Shown: positions 8,091 through 16,661 of the stretch, piece by piece | Position numbering within the stretch: position 1 is the first letter of the stretch | How the letters are laid out: each line of letters opens with the position of its first letter | Assembly (NCBI GenBank): GCA_020216925.1 | Contig: JAIWOL010000089.1 | Location: 1-16,661 of the forward strand | Length of the DNA stretch: 16,661 nucleotides | Source of the DNA: Thiobacillus sp. | GTDB taxonomy: Bacteria > Pseudomonadota > Gammaproteobacteria > Burkholderiales > Thiobacillaceae | Direction of reading: 5' to 3' | Notes under the pieces: model-generated | Told to the model about the DNA's origin: nothing | The model's database searches: none | Seen by the model: the letters and a program-made list of their open reading frames with translations, nothing else | Position numbers and translations under genes: made by a program

Positions 8091-8675
8091 TCAGGCGAAA
8101 TTGGCTTCGGCGAATTTCCAGTTGACCAGATTGTTCAGAAAGGTTTCGACGAACTTGGGACGCATGTTGCGGAAGTCGATGTAATACGCGTGTTCCCATA
8201 CATCGATGCAGAGCAGCGCCTTGTCACCGGTGGTCAGCGGCGTGCCGGCAGCCCCCATGTTGACGATATCGACCGAGCCGTCGGCTTTTTTCACGAGCCA
8301 GGTCCAGCCGGAGCCGAAGTTGCCCACGGCGCTGGTCTGGAAGGCCGTCTTGAAGGCATCGAAGCTGCCCCACTTGGCATTGATGGCATCGGCCAGCGCA
8401 CCGGTCGGCGCACCGCCGCCGTTCGGGGTAAGGCAGTTCCAGAAGAAGCTGTGGTTCCACACCTGGGCGGCGTTGTTGTAGATGCCGCCTGCAGGCGCAC
8501 TCTTCACGATGTCTTCAAGCGATTTCGATTCGAAATCGGTGCCCTTGATGAGGTTGTTCAGATTGGTCACATAGGCCTGATGATGCTTGGCGTAGTGGTA
8601 TTCGAAAGTTTCCTTGGACATGTGCGGCGCAAGCGCATCCATGGCAAAAGGCAGTGCGGGCAAGGTGTGTTCCAT
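8091..8675 (-). CDS. sodB: Superoxide dismutase [Fe]
   Basis: Cytoplasmic iron superoxide dismutase, 194 residues (E. coli SodB has 193); it converts superoxide to oxygen and hydrogen peroxide. All four metal ligands are present: His27, His75 in QVWNHSFFWN, and Asp158 and His162 in DVWEHAYY. The second-sphere Gln71 in AAQVWNH, supplied from the N-terminal half, is the iron-type signature; manganese enzymes have Gly there. The start is the ATG at 8675, with GGAGAG just upstream. An in-frame ATG at 8687 overlaps that ribosome binding site and is less likely. The gene appears monocistronic, with its own terminator and a palindrome in its promoter region. Confidence 0.96.
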   Translation of the reverse strand: MEHTLPALPFAMDALAPHMSKETFEYHYAKHHQAYVTNLNNLIKGTDFESKSLEDIVKSAPAGGIYNNAAQVWNHSFFWNCLTPNGGGAPTGALADAINAKWGSFDAFKTAFQTSAVGNFGSGWTWLVKKADGSVDIVNMGAAGTPLTTGDKALLCIDVWEHAYYIDFRNMRPKFVETFLNNLVNWKFAEANFA

Positions 8676-8712
8676 GTTTCTCTCCATCGTCTGTTGTCAA
8701 GCGGGGTAAGAC

Positions 8713-8759
8713 ATTTTAACGTCTCGTCCACTGCGTATGCATGACAGTTTGACATGCAT
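8713..8759 (-). promoter_or_regulatory. sodB promoter region with a 23-bp palindrome
   Basis: On the minus strand TAAAAT (8713-8718) is a possible -10 element. The position 17 bp upstream carries only a weak -35 (TGCATA, 8736-8741). An imperfect palindrome, ATGCATG...CATGCAT, spans 8737-8759 (7-bp arms, one mismatch, two more pairs, GTT centre) and overlaps that -35. A poor -35 under a palindrome is the layout of an activator or repressor site, but the protein is unknown; it does not resemble a Fur box. Confidence 0.5.
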
Positions 8760-8778
8760 GGCACGGGTCCGACGACCG

Positions 8779-8808
8779 GAAAGAAAAAGGGCCGGTGTGA
8801 CCCGACCC
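8779..8808 (-). terminator. Intrinsic terminator after tRNA-Pro
   Basis: On the minus strand GGGTCGG (8802-8808) pairs with CCGGCCC (8789-8795), including one T-G pair, around a 6-nt loop. A T-rich tail, TTTTTCTTT, follows. It lies 16 nt beyond the tRNA CCA end and closes the translation operon or the tRNA transcript. Confidence 0.85.
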
Positions 8809-8824
8809 TGATTCCGGTTGAATG

Positions 8825-8901
8825 TGGTCGGGGCGAGAAGATTCGAACTTCCGACCCCCTGCACCCCATGCAGGTGCGCTACCAGGCTGCGCTACGCCCC
8901 G
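8825..8901 (-). tRNA. tRNA-Pro (anticodon GGG)
   Basis: A 77-nt cloverleaf can be folded by eye. The acceptor arms are CGGGGCG/CGCCCCG. The D stem is GCGC/GCGC. The anticodon stem CCTGC/GCAGG surrounds the loop ATGGGGT, whose middle three bases are GGG. The T arm contains TTCGAAT. A73 and CCA are genome-encoded at the 3' end (8825-8828). Anticodon GGG reads CCC and CCU proline codons. It lies 47 nt downstream of merR and may be co-transcribed with it. Confidence 0.97.
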
Positions 8902-8948
8902 ACGAAGCCCGGCATTCTAGCAGAGGCGGGGCTGAGGACGGAAGTGTG

Positions 8949-9326
8949 TCAGCCCAATATTTTGAGCACGGCGGCAATTTCTTTTCGCAACTTGCCTATG
9001 TCCAACCTGGATGCCGGCACGGCAGGTTCTGGCCGGTTGGTGGATTCAGCGGCGCTTTCGGCATCAAGCTCCAGACGCTGTCGCGCGCCGCTGATGGTGA
9101 AACCTTCTTCGTACAGAAGTTCGCGTATGCGTCGAATCAGCAGAACTTCATGATGCTGGTAGTAACGACGGTTGCCACGCCGCTTGACGGGCTTCAGCTG
9201 GGCGAACTCCTGTTCCCAGTAGCGCAGGACGTGGGCCTTGACGGCACATAGCTCCGAAACCTCACCAATGGTGAAATAGCGTTTGGCCGGGATCGGCGGA
9301 AGCTCACTCCGCGCTGGGCGTTCCAA
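8949..9326 (-). CDS. MerR-family transcriptional regulator
   Basis: Short DNA-binding protein of about 125 residues. It has a clear MerR winged helix-turn-helix ([26 protein letters not shown], then [37 protein letters not shown]), followed by a short charged tail. No metal-binding cysteine cluster or effector domain is visible, so the signal it senses is unknown. It sits directly behind ihfA, a position held by a similar gene in many betaproteobacteria. The only in-frame start candidate near the domain is a TTG at 9326, which overlaps the end of ihfA by 23 nt and has no good ribosome binding site; translation is probably coupled to ihfA. A longer extension would run through ihfA codons in another frame and is unlikely. 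Confidence 0.88.
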   Translation of the reverse strand: MERPARSELPPIPAKRYFTIGEVSELCAVKAHVLRYWEQEFAQLKPVKRRGNRRYYQHHEVLLIRRIRELLYEEGFTISGARQRLELDAESAAESTNRPEPAVPASRLDIGKLRKEIAAVLKILG

Positions 9327-9615
9327 GCTGGGCGCCTTCGACTTGGGATTTAAGCTTCTGGCTGGCGTGGAAGGTGACCACGCGCCGGGCGGAAATGGGC
9401 ATTTCCTCGCCGGTTTTGGGATTCCGGCCGGGTCGCTGCGGTTTTTCGCGGCACTGGAAATTGCCGAAACCGGAAAGTTTGACGATATCGCCTTTTTCCA
9501 GCGCCAGACGGATTTCGTCGAAGAAGGACTCGACGACATCTTTCGCTTCGCGCTTGTTCAAACCCACTTTTTCATACAGCATTTCGGCCAGATCAGCTTT
9601 GGTCAGGGTGGTCAT
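9304..9615 (-). CDS. ihfA: Integration host factor, alpha subunit
   Basis: DNA-bending nucleoid protein of 103 residues that pairs with IhfB. It has the bacterial histone-like fold: [13 protein letters not shown] N-terminus ([27 protein letters not shown]), the strand [10 protein letters not shown], and the DNA-binding arm [22 protein letters not shown] with its intercalating proline, all matching IhfA rather than HU. The ATG at 9615 is the natural start, though no strong Shine-Dalgarno is seen before it. It follows pheT by 53 nt, as in the E. coli thrS-to-ihfA order, and overlaps the MerR gene at its 3' end. Confidence 0.97.
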   Translation of the reverse strand: MTTLTKADLAEMLYEKVGLNKREAKDVVESFFDEIRLALEKGDIVKLSGFGNFQCREKPQRPGRNPKTGEEMPISARRVVTFHASQKLKSQVEGAQLGTPSAE

Positions 9616-9668
9616 GGTCGGGTGAAGTGTAGAGTGATGAAAATTCGCGCCCGGCGTGCAGCAACCGC

Positions 9669-12014
9669 TCAGACACGCAGACTGGCTTGACAGTGACGCT
9701 TGGCAGCCTCGACCAGTTTGTGTACCGCGTCTTCCACTTCCTGATCCGTCAATGTGCGTTGAGTATCTTGCATAACTACCCGGATTGCAAGGCTTTTTTG
9801 GTTTTCCGCCACGCCTTTGCCCCGATATTCATCGAACACCGATATCTCGCGTATCGCAGGCACGGCCGCCCCGCGCAGCGCGGCAAGAAGGTCGCCGGCC
9901 GGGCGCCGGGCGTCCAGCACAAACGCCAGGTCCCGGCGTACCTGGGGAAAGCGTGACTGGCCTGCATGGCGCGGCAGGCGGCGCCACTGCAGAGCCTCGG
10001 CGTCGAGCTCGAACAGCATGGGGGCGGCGGGCAAATCGAAGGACTGGACCAGGCGCGGATGCAGGGCCCCCAGGCGGCCCAGCACCCGGTCGTCGATCAG
10101 GATCTCGGCGCACTGGCCGGGATGCAGGGCAGGATGTGCCGCGGCGCGAACCACGAGCGCCTGGCCAAAGAGACGCTCCATATCCCCTTTGAGATCGTAG
10201 AAATCGACACGACGGGCCGTGGCGCCCCATTGCTCAGGCAGCACGCTGCCATAGGCCACACCCGCCAGTTTCATGGGCTGGACTTCGAGCGAGGCATAGG
10301 TACGGCCCAGTTCAAAAAGGCGAACCCGATCCTGCTGGCGATTGAGATTGTGGCGCAGGGTATCGAGCAGCCCCCCCCAGAGGGTGGTGCGCATCGCCGA
10401 CAGCTGGCTGGCCAGCGGGTTGGCCAGCGGCAGGGGCGACGCAGCCGGGTCGAGCGCAGTTTCCCAGGCGGGATCAATGAAGCTGTACGTGATGACCTCC
10501 TGATAATCCAGCCCCACCATGCTGGCCCGCAATGCATCGTCGTGCACCCGGGTCTCGTCCTGCGGCAACATGCGCGAGGGCGCAGCAGGCGGCTGCGCCG
10601 GAATCGCGTCGTAGCCATGCAGGCGCACGGCTTCCTCGATCAGGTCTTCCTCGATGGCAAGGTCGAAACGGAAGCTGGGCGGGGTCACCACCAGACTGTC
10701 GTCGCGGCGCTCTACTGCTGCGCCCAGGGCTCGCAGGCCGTTTGCGACCGCCTCGGCGTCGAGTACCACGCCGGCGACGCGCGCAAGACGCGGCAGACGC
10801 AACACAATGGGATCGCGCCGGGGCAGGTCCGCCACGGCTTCGACGATGGGGCCCGGCTGGCCGCCGCAAATATCGATGAGGAGACGCGTAGCCCGCTCCA
10901 TGGCCCGCCGGACGGCAGCGAAATCGACGCCTCGTTCGAAGCGATGCGAGGAATCGGTCGACAGACCGAGCCGGCGGGCGCGGCCGGCAATGGCGGACGG
11001 GGCAAAAAAGGCGGCTTCGAGCAGCACGTCGACGGTGAATTTCTCCACGCTGCTGGACTGCCCACCCATGATGCCGGCGAGTGCCAAGGGGCCGTTGACA
11101 TCGGCGATCACCAGCATGTCGGGAGCGAGCTCGACAGTCTGCCCGTTTAACAGTTCGAGCTTTTCGCCAGCCCTGGCCATGCGTATCCGGATGTCGCCCT
11201 GCACGCGGGACAGGGCAAAGGCATGCATGGGCTGGCCAAGTTCGAGCAACACATAGTTTGTAATGTCCACCGGCGCCAGTAGCGGGCGAATGCCGCTGCG
11301 TTCAAGACGCTCAGCCATCCAGCGGGGCGTGACAGCCTGCGCATCGATTCCCCGCACGATACGGGCGAGGTAACGCGGACAGGCATCGGCAGCTTCAAGC
11401 CGTACCGAAACGGCGTCCTGTATGGTGGGTGTGACAGCCTCGATCTGCGGCAGGCGAACTTCCGTAGCCGTTACCGCGCCAACTTCACGGGCCAGCCCGG
11501 CGATCGACAGACAGTCGGCGCGGTTCGGCGTGAGTTTGAGCGTGACGAGTGTGTCATCCAGATTGAGCCAGGCCCGGAAATCCTCGCCGACCGGCGCGTC
11601 ATCCGACAGCACCATCAAGCCCGCCGCATCGCCAGGCAAACCCAGTTCGCGGCTAGAGCACAGCATGCCAAAAGACTCGATGCCCCGTACCTTGGCGATC
11701 TTGATCTCGATACCGGGCAATTTTGCGCCTGGCCGGGCACACGGCACCTTGAGCCCAGCGGCGGCATTAGGCGCACCGCATACGATGGTGATTGGGCTGG
11801 ATTCACCCACATCGACCTGACACACGCGCAGTCGATCAGCATCGGGATGCTTTTCTACGGACAGTATCTCGGCCACGACCACGTGGCTGAATGCAGGCGC
11901 AGCAGGTTCAAGGGCTTCGACTTCCAGCCCGGCCATGGTGAGGGTATGCGCCAGCGCCGCAGTATCGAGAGGAGGGTTGACCAGCGTGCGCAGCCAGGCT
12001 TCGGAAAATTGCAT
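9669..12014 (-). CDS. pheT: Phenylalanine-tRNA ligase beta subunit
   Basis: Large subunit of the PheRS alpha2-beta2 enzyme; it binds tRNA-Phe and edits mischarged tyrosine. Its 781 residues match the family (E. coli 795). In order: the N-terminal [12 protein letters not shown]; a tRNA-binding OB fold at about 40-150 ([26 protein letters not shown]); the B3/B4 editing domain (about 210-390, with [19 protein letters not shown]); the B5 domain; the catalytic-like core; and a C-terminal anticodon-binding FDX-ACB domain ([15 protein letters not shown] to the end). The ATG at 12014 lies 14 nt after the pheS stop, with a GAGGG motif upstream. It is co-transcribed with pheS. Confidence 0.98.
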   Translation of the reverse strand: MQFSEAWLRTLVNPPLDTAALAHTLTMAGLEVEALEPAAPAFSHVVVAEILSVEKHPDADRLRVCQVDVGESSPITIVCGAPNAAAGLKVPCARPGAKLPGIEIKIAKVRGIESFGMLCSSRELGLPGDAAGLMVLSDDAPVGEDFRAWLNLDDTLVTLKLTPNRADCLSIAGLAREVGAVTATEVRLPQIEAVTPTIQDAVSVRLEAADACPRYLARIVRGIDAQAVTPRWMAERLERSGIRPLLAPVDITNYVLLELGQPMHAFALSRVQGDIRIRMARAGEKLELLNGQTVELAPDMLVIADVNGPLALAGIMGGQSSSVEKFTVDVLLEAAFFAPSAIAGRARRLGLSTDSSHRFERGVDFAAVRRAMERATRLLIDICGGQPGPIVEAVADLPRRDPIVLRLPRLARVAGVVLDAEAVANGLRALGAAVERRDDSLVVTPPSFRFDLAIEEDLIEEAVRLHGYDAIPAQPPAAPSRMLPQDETRVHDDALRASMVGLDYQEVITYSFIDPAWETALDPAASPLPLANPLASQLSAMRTTLWGGLLDTLRHNLNRQQDRVRLFELGRTYASLEVQPMKLAGVAYGSVLPEQWGATARRVDFYDLKGDMERLFGQALVVRAAAHPALHPGQCAEILIDDRVLGRLGALHPRLVQSFDLPAAPMLFELDAEALQWRRLPRHAGQSRFPQVRRDLAFVLDARRPAGDLLAALRGAAVPAIREISVFDEYRGKGVAENQKSLAIRVVMQDTQRTLTDQEVEDAVHKLVEAAKRHCQASLRV

Positions 12015-12028
12015 GATGGGTGCGCCCT

Positions 12029-13072
<1,044 letters not shown>

Positions 13073-13080
13073 TCACAAAC

Positions 13081-13103
13081 AAAAAAAGGCCTTGCGGCCT
13101 TTT
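13081..13103 (-). terminator. Terminator-like hairpin between rplT and pheS
   Basis: On the minus strand AAAAGGCC and GGCCTTTT pair around a GCAA (GNRA) loop, and the T run extends to seven. It lies 43 nt after the rplT stop and 32 nt before the pheS ATG. No room for a full promoter remains between it and pheS, so it probably acts as a partial terminator or attenuator. Confidence 0.85.
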
Positions 13104-13146
13104 CTTGTTGCTTTGTGTTACTCAAGCAGCTTGGCCCTCGCAGCCG

Positions 13147-13506
13147 TCAGGCTGCCAGCTTTGCCTTGACCTGATCGACGATCTTGGCGAACGCATCCTT
13201 GTCGAAAATCGCGATGTCGGACAACACCTTGCGATCAACGCCGATCTCGGCACGGCTGAGACCATTCATGAAGACGCTGTAGGTCAGGCCGTGCTGGCGG
13301 GCTGCCGCGTTGATCCGGGCAATCCACAGCGCCCGGAACTGGCGCTTGCGCTGGCGGCGGTCGCGATAGGCATACTGGCCTGCCTTCATTACCGCTTCAT
13401 TGGCGATACGGAAGACGTTCTTGCGGCGACCCCGGTAGCCTTTGGCGGCGTCGAGGATTTTTTTGTGACTGGCGCGGGCGGTTACACCCCGTTTGACGCG
13501 TGGCAT
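13147..13506 (-). CDS. rplT: 50S ribosomal protein L20
   Basis: Large-subunit protein of 119 residues, needed early in 50S assembly. The N-terminus [51 protein letters not shown] is the highly basic L20 extension that threads into 23S rRNA. The globular part ends in LSDIAIFD...[13 protein letters not shown] strong AGGAG motif lies 8 nt before the ATG. It follows rpmI by 12 nt. In E. coli L20 represses rpmI-rplT translation by binding its own mRNA; a structured gap upstream of rpmI could serve here. Confidence 0.98.
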   Translation of the reverse strand: MPRVKRGVTARASHKKILDAAKGYRGRRKNVFRIANEAVMKAGQYAYRDRRQRKRQFRALWIARINAAARQHGLTYSVFMNGLSRAEIGVDRKVLSDIAIFDKDAFAKIVDQVKAKLAA

Positions 13507-13518
13507 GTACTCTCTCCT

Positions 13519-13716
13519 TTATGCGTAGGGCAACATCCGGGCAACCGCCTTGTGGTTGCTGGCGTTGACGGTTTCCATCCCGCGGAGCTGGCGCTTGCGC
13601 TTGGTGCTCTTCTTGGTGAGGATGTGACGCATGAAGGCGTGCGAACGCTTGAAGCCGCCACCGCCCAGTGCGCGGAACCGTTTGGCGGCACCGCTCTTGC
13701 TTTTCATCTTAGGCAT
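13519..13716 (-). CDS. rpmI: 50S ribosomal protein L35
   Basis: Small basic large-subunit protein of 65 residues, the standard length. It shows the L35 hallmarks: [15 protein letters not shown] at the start, a central [24 protein letters not shown] and the C-terminal motif [11 protein letters not shown] in the form [12 protein letters not shown]. An AAAGGA ribosome binding site lies just upstream of the ATG at 13716. A 123-nt leader with a strong hairpin separates it from infC. Confidence 0.98.
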   Translation of the reverse strand: MPKMKSKSGAAKRFRALGGGGFKRSHAFMRHILTKKSTKRKRQLRGMETVNASNHKAVARMLPYA

Positions 13717-13790
13717 GATGCTTTCCTTTATGTCATGTGATCAGGTGATCCCGCGGCGCGGAATGCTTCACCAACCCAACCCCACTTATC

Positions 13791-13825
13791 GGCGTTTTTC
13801 GCTCGTTGCCGAGCAGGGAAACGCC
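13791..13825 (-). promoter_or_regulatory. Structured RNA between infC and rpmI, possible L20 operator
   Basis: Nested hairpin: an outer stem GGCGTTT/AAACGCC (13819-13825 with 13791-13797), an asymmetric internal loop, and an inner stem GCTCG/CGAGC closed by a GCAA tetraloop. No T run follows, so it is not a terminator. Its position upstream of rpmI-rplT matches where L20 autoregulation acts in E. coli, but binding is inferred from place only. Confidence 0.45.
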
Positions 13826-13839
13826 ACCCGTAAAACCGC

Positions 13840-14376
13840 TCAGGCCTTGGCCAGGGTTTTCTTTTTGGGCGCCAGCATCATTACGAGCTGACGGCCTTCC
13901 ATCTTGGGAAACTGCTCAACGACGGCGTGCTCGGCCAGATCCGCCTCGACCCGTTTCAGCTGGGCCATGCCGATTTCCTGATGCGCCATTTCGCGCCCCC
14001 GGAAACGCAGCGTGATCTTGGTTTTGTCGCCCTCTTCCAGAAACTTGATCAGGTTACGGAGCTTGATCTGATAATCGCCTTCGTCGGTACCCGGACGAAA
14101 CTTGATCTCCTTGATCTGCACCTGCTTCTGCTTCAGCTTGGCTTCATGTTGTTTTTTGCTTTCCTGATACTTGAACTTGCCATAGTCCATGATCTTGCAC
14201 ACCGGAGGCTGTGCCATGGGTGCAATCTCAACCAGGTCCAGGTCTGCGTCTTCCGCCTGGCGCAAAGCATCGTAAAGTTTGACGATGCCCAACTGTTCAC
14301 CTTCCGAACCGACCAAACGCACTTCTGGCGCGGTAATTTCGCCATTGATGCGTGTCTGCTTCTTTTCTGTCGCGAT
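13840..14376 (-). CDS. infC: Translation initiation factor IF-3
   Basis: Binds the 30S subunit, keeps it apart from 50S and checks the start codon and initiator tRNA. The N-terminal domain contains [24 protein letters not shown]. The linker and C-terminal domain contain [32 protein letters not shown] and [13 protein letters not shown] place the start at an ATC codon at 14376 because it gives the conserved N-terminus [13 protein letters not shown] and a length of 178 residues (E. coli 180), and a GGAG lies 8 nt upstream. The first ordinary start, a GTG at 14322, would delete 18 conserved residues. A rare start codon is the known device by which E. coli IF3 (AUU) represses its own translation. 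Confidence 0.95.
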   Translation of the reverse strand: MATEKKQTRINGEITAPEVRLVGSEGEQLGIVKLYDALRQAEDADLDLVEIAPMAQPPVCKIMDYGKFKYQESKKQHEAKLKQKQVQIKEIKFRPGTDEGDYQIKLRNLIKFLEEGDKTKITLRFRGREMAHQEIGMAQLKRVEADLAEHAVVEQFPKMEGRQLVMMLAPKKKTLAKA

Positions 14377-14440
14377 GAGCCGTTCTCCTAATTCAACCCC
14401 CGGCGGTCCACGCTCGGGTCAATCCAGCCAGAAACAAATC

Positions 14441-14467
14441 AAGGCGCGGGTCTTCACCCGACGCCTT
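14441..14467 (-). terminator. Strong hairpin between thrS and infC
   Basis: AAGGCG/CGCCTT and CGGGT/ACCCG stack into an 11-bp stem with a single bulged base and a GAAG loop. On the minus strand it is followed by GATTTGTTTC, a T-rich but interrupted tail. It may be a weak terminator, an RNA processing site or a stabiliser that separates thrS from infC expression. Confidence 0.6.
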
Positions 14468-14479
14468 GTCTGACCACCT

Positions 14480-16396
14480 TTAGTTTCGCGCCCGAATCTC
14501 TGTATTCACACGCGCAATGAAGTCATCCACATTCAAAGCCCCGAGATCCTGATTGCCGCGAACCCGGACCGAAACCGCCCAGCTTTCCATTTCCTTGTCG
14601 CCAACAACCAGAAGGTACGGCAGCTTTTGCAAGCTATGTTCTCGGATTTTATAGGTTATTTTGTTATTGCTCAAGTCCGCACTCGCCCGGATACCCGCAG
14701 CCCGCAGTTTGGCAACGACCTCAGTGGCATACGCCGCCTGCTTGTCGCTGATGTTCAATACCATCGCCTGCACCGGTGCCAGCCACACCGGGAAGTTGCC
14801 TGCGTAATGCTCGATGAGGATGCCGACGAAACGCTCCAGCGAGCCGAACAGCGCGCGGTGCAGCATCACCGGCCGTTTGTGGCTGTTGTCGGCGGCGATA
14901 TAACTGATGTCGAAGCGCTCCGGCAGGTTCATGTCCACCTGCAGGGTGCCGCACTGCCAGTCGCGGCCGATGGCGTCGCGCAGCACGAACTCCAGCTTGG
15001 GGCCATAGAACGCGCCCTCGCCGGGGAACAAAACGTAGGGCATGCCCATGTGCTCGAGCGCGCTCGACAGCGCGCCTTCGAGTTTGTCCCAGACCGCGTC
15101 GGAGCCGATGCGGTTATCCGGCCGGGTGGACAGTTTGATGCGCACGTCCTCGAAGCCGAAGTCCTTGTAAATATCAAGGATCAGCGCGACGACATCCTTG
15201 CACTCCTGCTCCATCTGCTCCTCGGTGCAGAAGATGTGCGCGTCGTCCTGGGTGAAATGGCGCACGCGCAGCAGGCCGTGCAGCGCGCCGGACGGCTCGT
15301 AGCGGTGCACCTTGCCGAACTCGGCCATGCGGATGGGCAGGTCGCGGTAGCTCTTGATGCCCTGCGCGTACATCGACACCGCACCGGGGCAGTTCATGGG
15401 TTTCAAGGCGAACACACGTTCGTCTTCGGTTTGCGTGGTGAACATGTGCTCGCGGTAGTTCAACCAGTGCCCGGACAGCTCCCATAGCGCGCGATCCATC
15501 AGATCCGGGGTATTCACTTCCTCGTAACCGGCCGCTGCCTGGCGCTGCCGCATGTAGTTGATCAGGTCCTGGAACAGGCTCCAGCCCTTGGCGTGCCAGA
15601 ACACGGCACCCGGAGCGTTGTCCTGGAAGTGGAACAGGTCGAGCAACTGGCCGAGCTTGCGATGGTCGCGCTTCTCGGCTTCTTCGAGGCGGAACAGATA
15701 CGCTTCGAGGTCTTCTTTTTTCGCCCACGCCGTGCCGTAGATGCGTTGCAGCATCGGGTTTTTCGAGTCGCCGCGCCAGTACGCGCCGGCGAGTTTCATC
15801 AGCTTGTAGGCTTTGGGCAGCTTGCCGGTCGACGGCAGATGCGGGCCGCGACATACGTCGAACCAGTCGCCCTGACGGTAAACCGACAGTTCCTCGCCGG
15901 GCGCGATGATGTCGTCGATGATCTGAACCTTGTAATCCTCGCCCTTGCCGGCAAAGATCTTTTTCGCCGTCTCGCGTTCCCATACCTCGCGCACGATGGG
16001 CAGATCGCGTTTGACGATCTCGTCCATGCGCTTCTCGATGGCGGCCAAGTCTTCCGGCGTGAACGGCGTGTCGCGCGCGAAGTCGTAATAAAAGCCGTCT
16101 TCGATCGCAGGTCCGATCGTGACTTGCGTTCCCGGATACAGCTCCTGCACCGCCTGCGCCATGACGTGCGCGGCGTCGTGGCGGATGAGGTCGAGCGCCT
16201 CGGCGTCTTTGGCGGTGACGATGGCGAGCGTGGCGTCTTGTTCAATGCGGTGACTGGTATCGACCAGACGCCCATCCACCTTGCCGGCCAACGCGGCCTT
16301 GGCCAGGCCGGCGCCGATGCTGGCAGCGACCTCGGCAACCGTGACCGCCGAATCGAATCGGCGGACCGAACCATCGGGAAGCGTGACGTTGACCAT
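14480..16396 (-). CDS. thrS: Threonine-tRNA ligase
   Basis: Class II synthetase of 638 residues (E. coli 642) that charges tRNA-Thr and clears mischarged serine. The domains in order are TGS (about 1-62), the editing domain (about 63-225), the catalytic core (about 243-535) and the anticodon-binding domain (about 540-638). Editing residues are intact: His73, His77, Cys182 and His186. The zinc ligands that select threonine are Cys336 (MNCPG), His387 and His513, each two positions after the E. coli residues. The ATG at 16396 has a GGAG 8 nt upstream. It heads the translation operon, downstream of tRNA-Val and a terminator hairpin. No tRNA-like operator of the E. coli kind is evident in the short leader. 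Confidence 0.98.
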   Translation of the reverse strand: MVNVTLPDGSVRRFDSAVTVAEVAASIGAGLAKAALAGKVDGRLVDTSHRIEQDATLAIVTAKDAEALDLIRHDAAHVMAQAVQELYPGTQVTIGPAIEDGFYYDFARDTPFTPEDLAAIEKRMDEIVKRDLPIVREVWERETAKKIFAGKGEDYKVQIIDDIIAPGEELSVYRQGDWFDVCRGPHLPSTGKLPKAYKLMKLAGAYWRGDSKNPMLQRIYGTAWAKKEDLEAYLFRLEEAEKRDHRKLGQLLDLFHFQDNAPGAVFWHAKGWSLFQDLINYMRQRQAAAGYEEVNTPDLMDRALWELSGHWLNYREHMFTTQTEDERVFALKPMNCPGAVSMYAQGIKSYRDLPIRMAEFGKVHRYEPSGALHGLLRVRHFTQDDAHIFCTEEQMEQECKDVVALILDIYKDFGFEDVRIKLSTRPDNRIGSDAVWDKLEGALSSALEHMGMPYVLFPGEGAFYGPKLEFVLRDAIGRDWQCGTLQVDMNLPERFDISYIAADNSHKRPVMLHRALFGSLERFVGILIEHYAGNFPVWLAPVQAMVLNISDKQAAYATEVVAKLRAAGIRASADLSNNKITYKIREHSLQKLPYLLVVGDKEMESWAVSVRVRGNQDLGALNVDDFIARVNTEIRARN

Positions 16397-16416
16397 GTTT
16401 CAGACTCCAGAAATGA

Positions 16417-16443
16417 GAAAAGCGCGGACCGGCCGCGCTTTTC
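16417..16443 (-). terminator. Perfect terminator hairpin between tRNA-Val and thrS
   Basis: GAAAAGCGCGG and CCGCGCTTTTC form an uninterrupted 11-bp stem with a 5-nt loop. The T run lies within the stem end and works on either strand. It should terminate tRNA-Val transcription, or act in the thrS leader if thrS is transcribed from upstream of it; it ends about 20 nt before the thrS ATG. Confidence 0.88.
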
Positions 16444-16570
16444 GTTTACTGCTTGGGGAAAGATGCAAAACGATTGCGAACTGCTGTGCGCCGGATTTAT
16501 CCAGTAACAGTCGAACAAGTTCGCGGTGACATTTCGCAACCTCCAGAGGCCATCCCGACCCGATGAATAT

Positions 16571-16647
16571 TGGTAGGCGCGATTGGACTCGAACCAACGA
16601 CCCCCACCATGTCAAGGTGGTGCTCTAACCAGCTGAGCTACGCGCCT
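16571..16647 (-). tRNA. tRNA-Val (anticodon GAC)
   Basis: A 77-nt cloverleaf can be folded by eye. The acceptor stem is AGGCGCG/CGCGCCT. The D arm is GCTC...GAGC. The anticodon stem CCACC/GGTGG surrounds the loop TTGACAT, giving anticodon GAC. The T arm contains GGTTCGAGTCC. A73 and CCA are encoded (16571-16574). It reads GUC and GUU valine codons. Confidence 0.97.
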
Positions 16648-16661
16648 AATGCGGGGCGCAT

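Noticed and set aside
8695..8700. Perfect TTGACA on the minus strand just before sodB
   Set aside because: It lies only about 20 nt upstream of the ATG, so a matching -10 would fall inside the ribosome binding site and coding region, and none is present there.
9966..11150. A 394-codon plus-strand open frame opposite pheT
   Set aside because: It lies wholly within pheT, has low-complexity Gly/Arg/Gln composition and no domain; pheT on the other strand is certain.
15593..16507. Plus-strand open frame of about 300 codons opposite thrS
   Set aside because: Antisense shadow of thrS; no ribosome binding site or recognisable motif, and it runs across the terminator hairpin.
16444..16570. Minus-strand open frame between tRNA-Val and thrS with a stretch (PLEVAKCHRELVRLLLDKSGA) that resembles one ankyrin repeat
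   Set aside because: A single short match with no flanking repeats, in a frame that begins inside the tRNA and runs through the terminator hairpin. Chance or a very old remnant; not supportable as a gene.

Overview
This window is a block of housekeeping genes from a betaproteobacterial chromosome. The order tRNA-Val, thrS-infC-rpmI-rplT-pheS-pheT-ihfA-merR, tRNA-Pro, the divergent bamE/fur pair, and the CNP1-like gene beside proB all fit that class. The genus cannot be fixed from the sequence. Every gene except fur lies on the minus strand. No mobile element, CRISPR array, phage gene or defence system is visible. At least five genes appear to start at codons other than ATG (carA, fur and merR at TTG, btuF at GTG, infC at ATC).

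Read in the direction of transcription (right to left), the window opens with tRNA-Val(GAC) and an intrinsic terminator. The translation operon follows: threonyl-tRNA synthetase, IF3, L35, L20, both PheRS subunits, IHF-alpha and a small MerR-type regulator, then tRNA-Pro(GGG) with its own terminator. Several gaps in this operon hold strong RNA hairpins: in the thrS leader, between thrS and infC, between infC and rpmI, and between rplT and pheS. They suggest layered post-initiation control.

Next comes sodB (iron superoxide dismutase), with a palindrome at its likely promoter and a symmetric terminator behind it. A tight cluster follows, CNP1-like protein, proB, a CobC-like phosphatase and a BtuF-like periplasmic binding protein, in which each gene overlaps the next by exactly 4 nt. 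It runs tail-to-tail into fur, overlapping it by 10 nt.

fur is divergent from a bamE-dapB-glutaredoxin operon. Its BamE lipoprotein is unusually long because it carries a C-terminal NTF2-like domain. The last unit is carA-carB (pyrimidine and arginine precursor synthesis). It has a clear sigma70-type promoter, a terminator-like hairpin at the very 5' end of its transcript, and a triple 7-bp repeat where the carB ribosome binding site should be. carB runs off the left edge.

I did not find an unmistakable new system. The points most worth a second look are the carAB leader hairpin, the carB heptamer repeat, the BamE-NTF2 fusion and the sodB palindrome.
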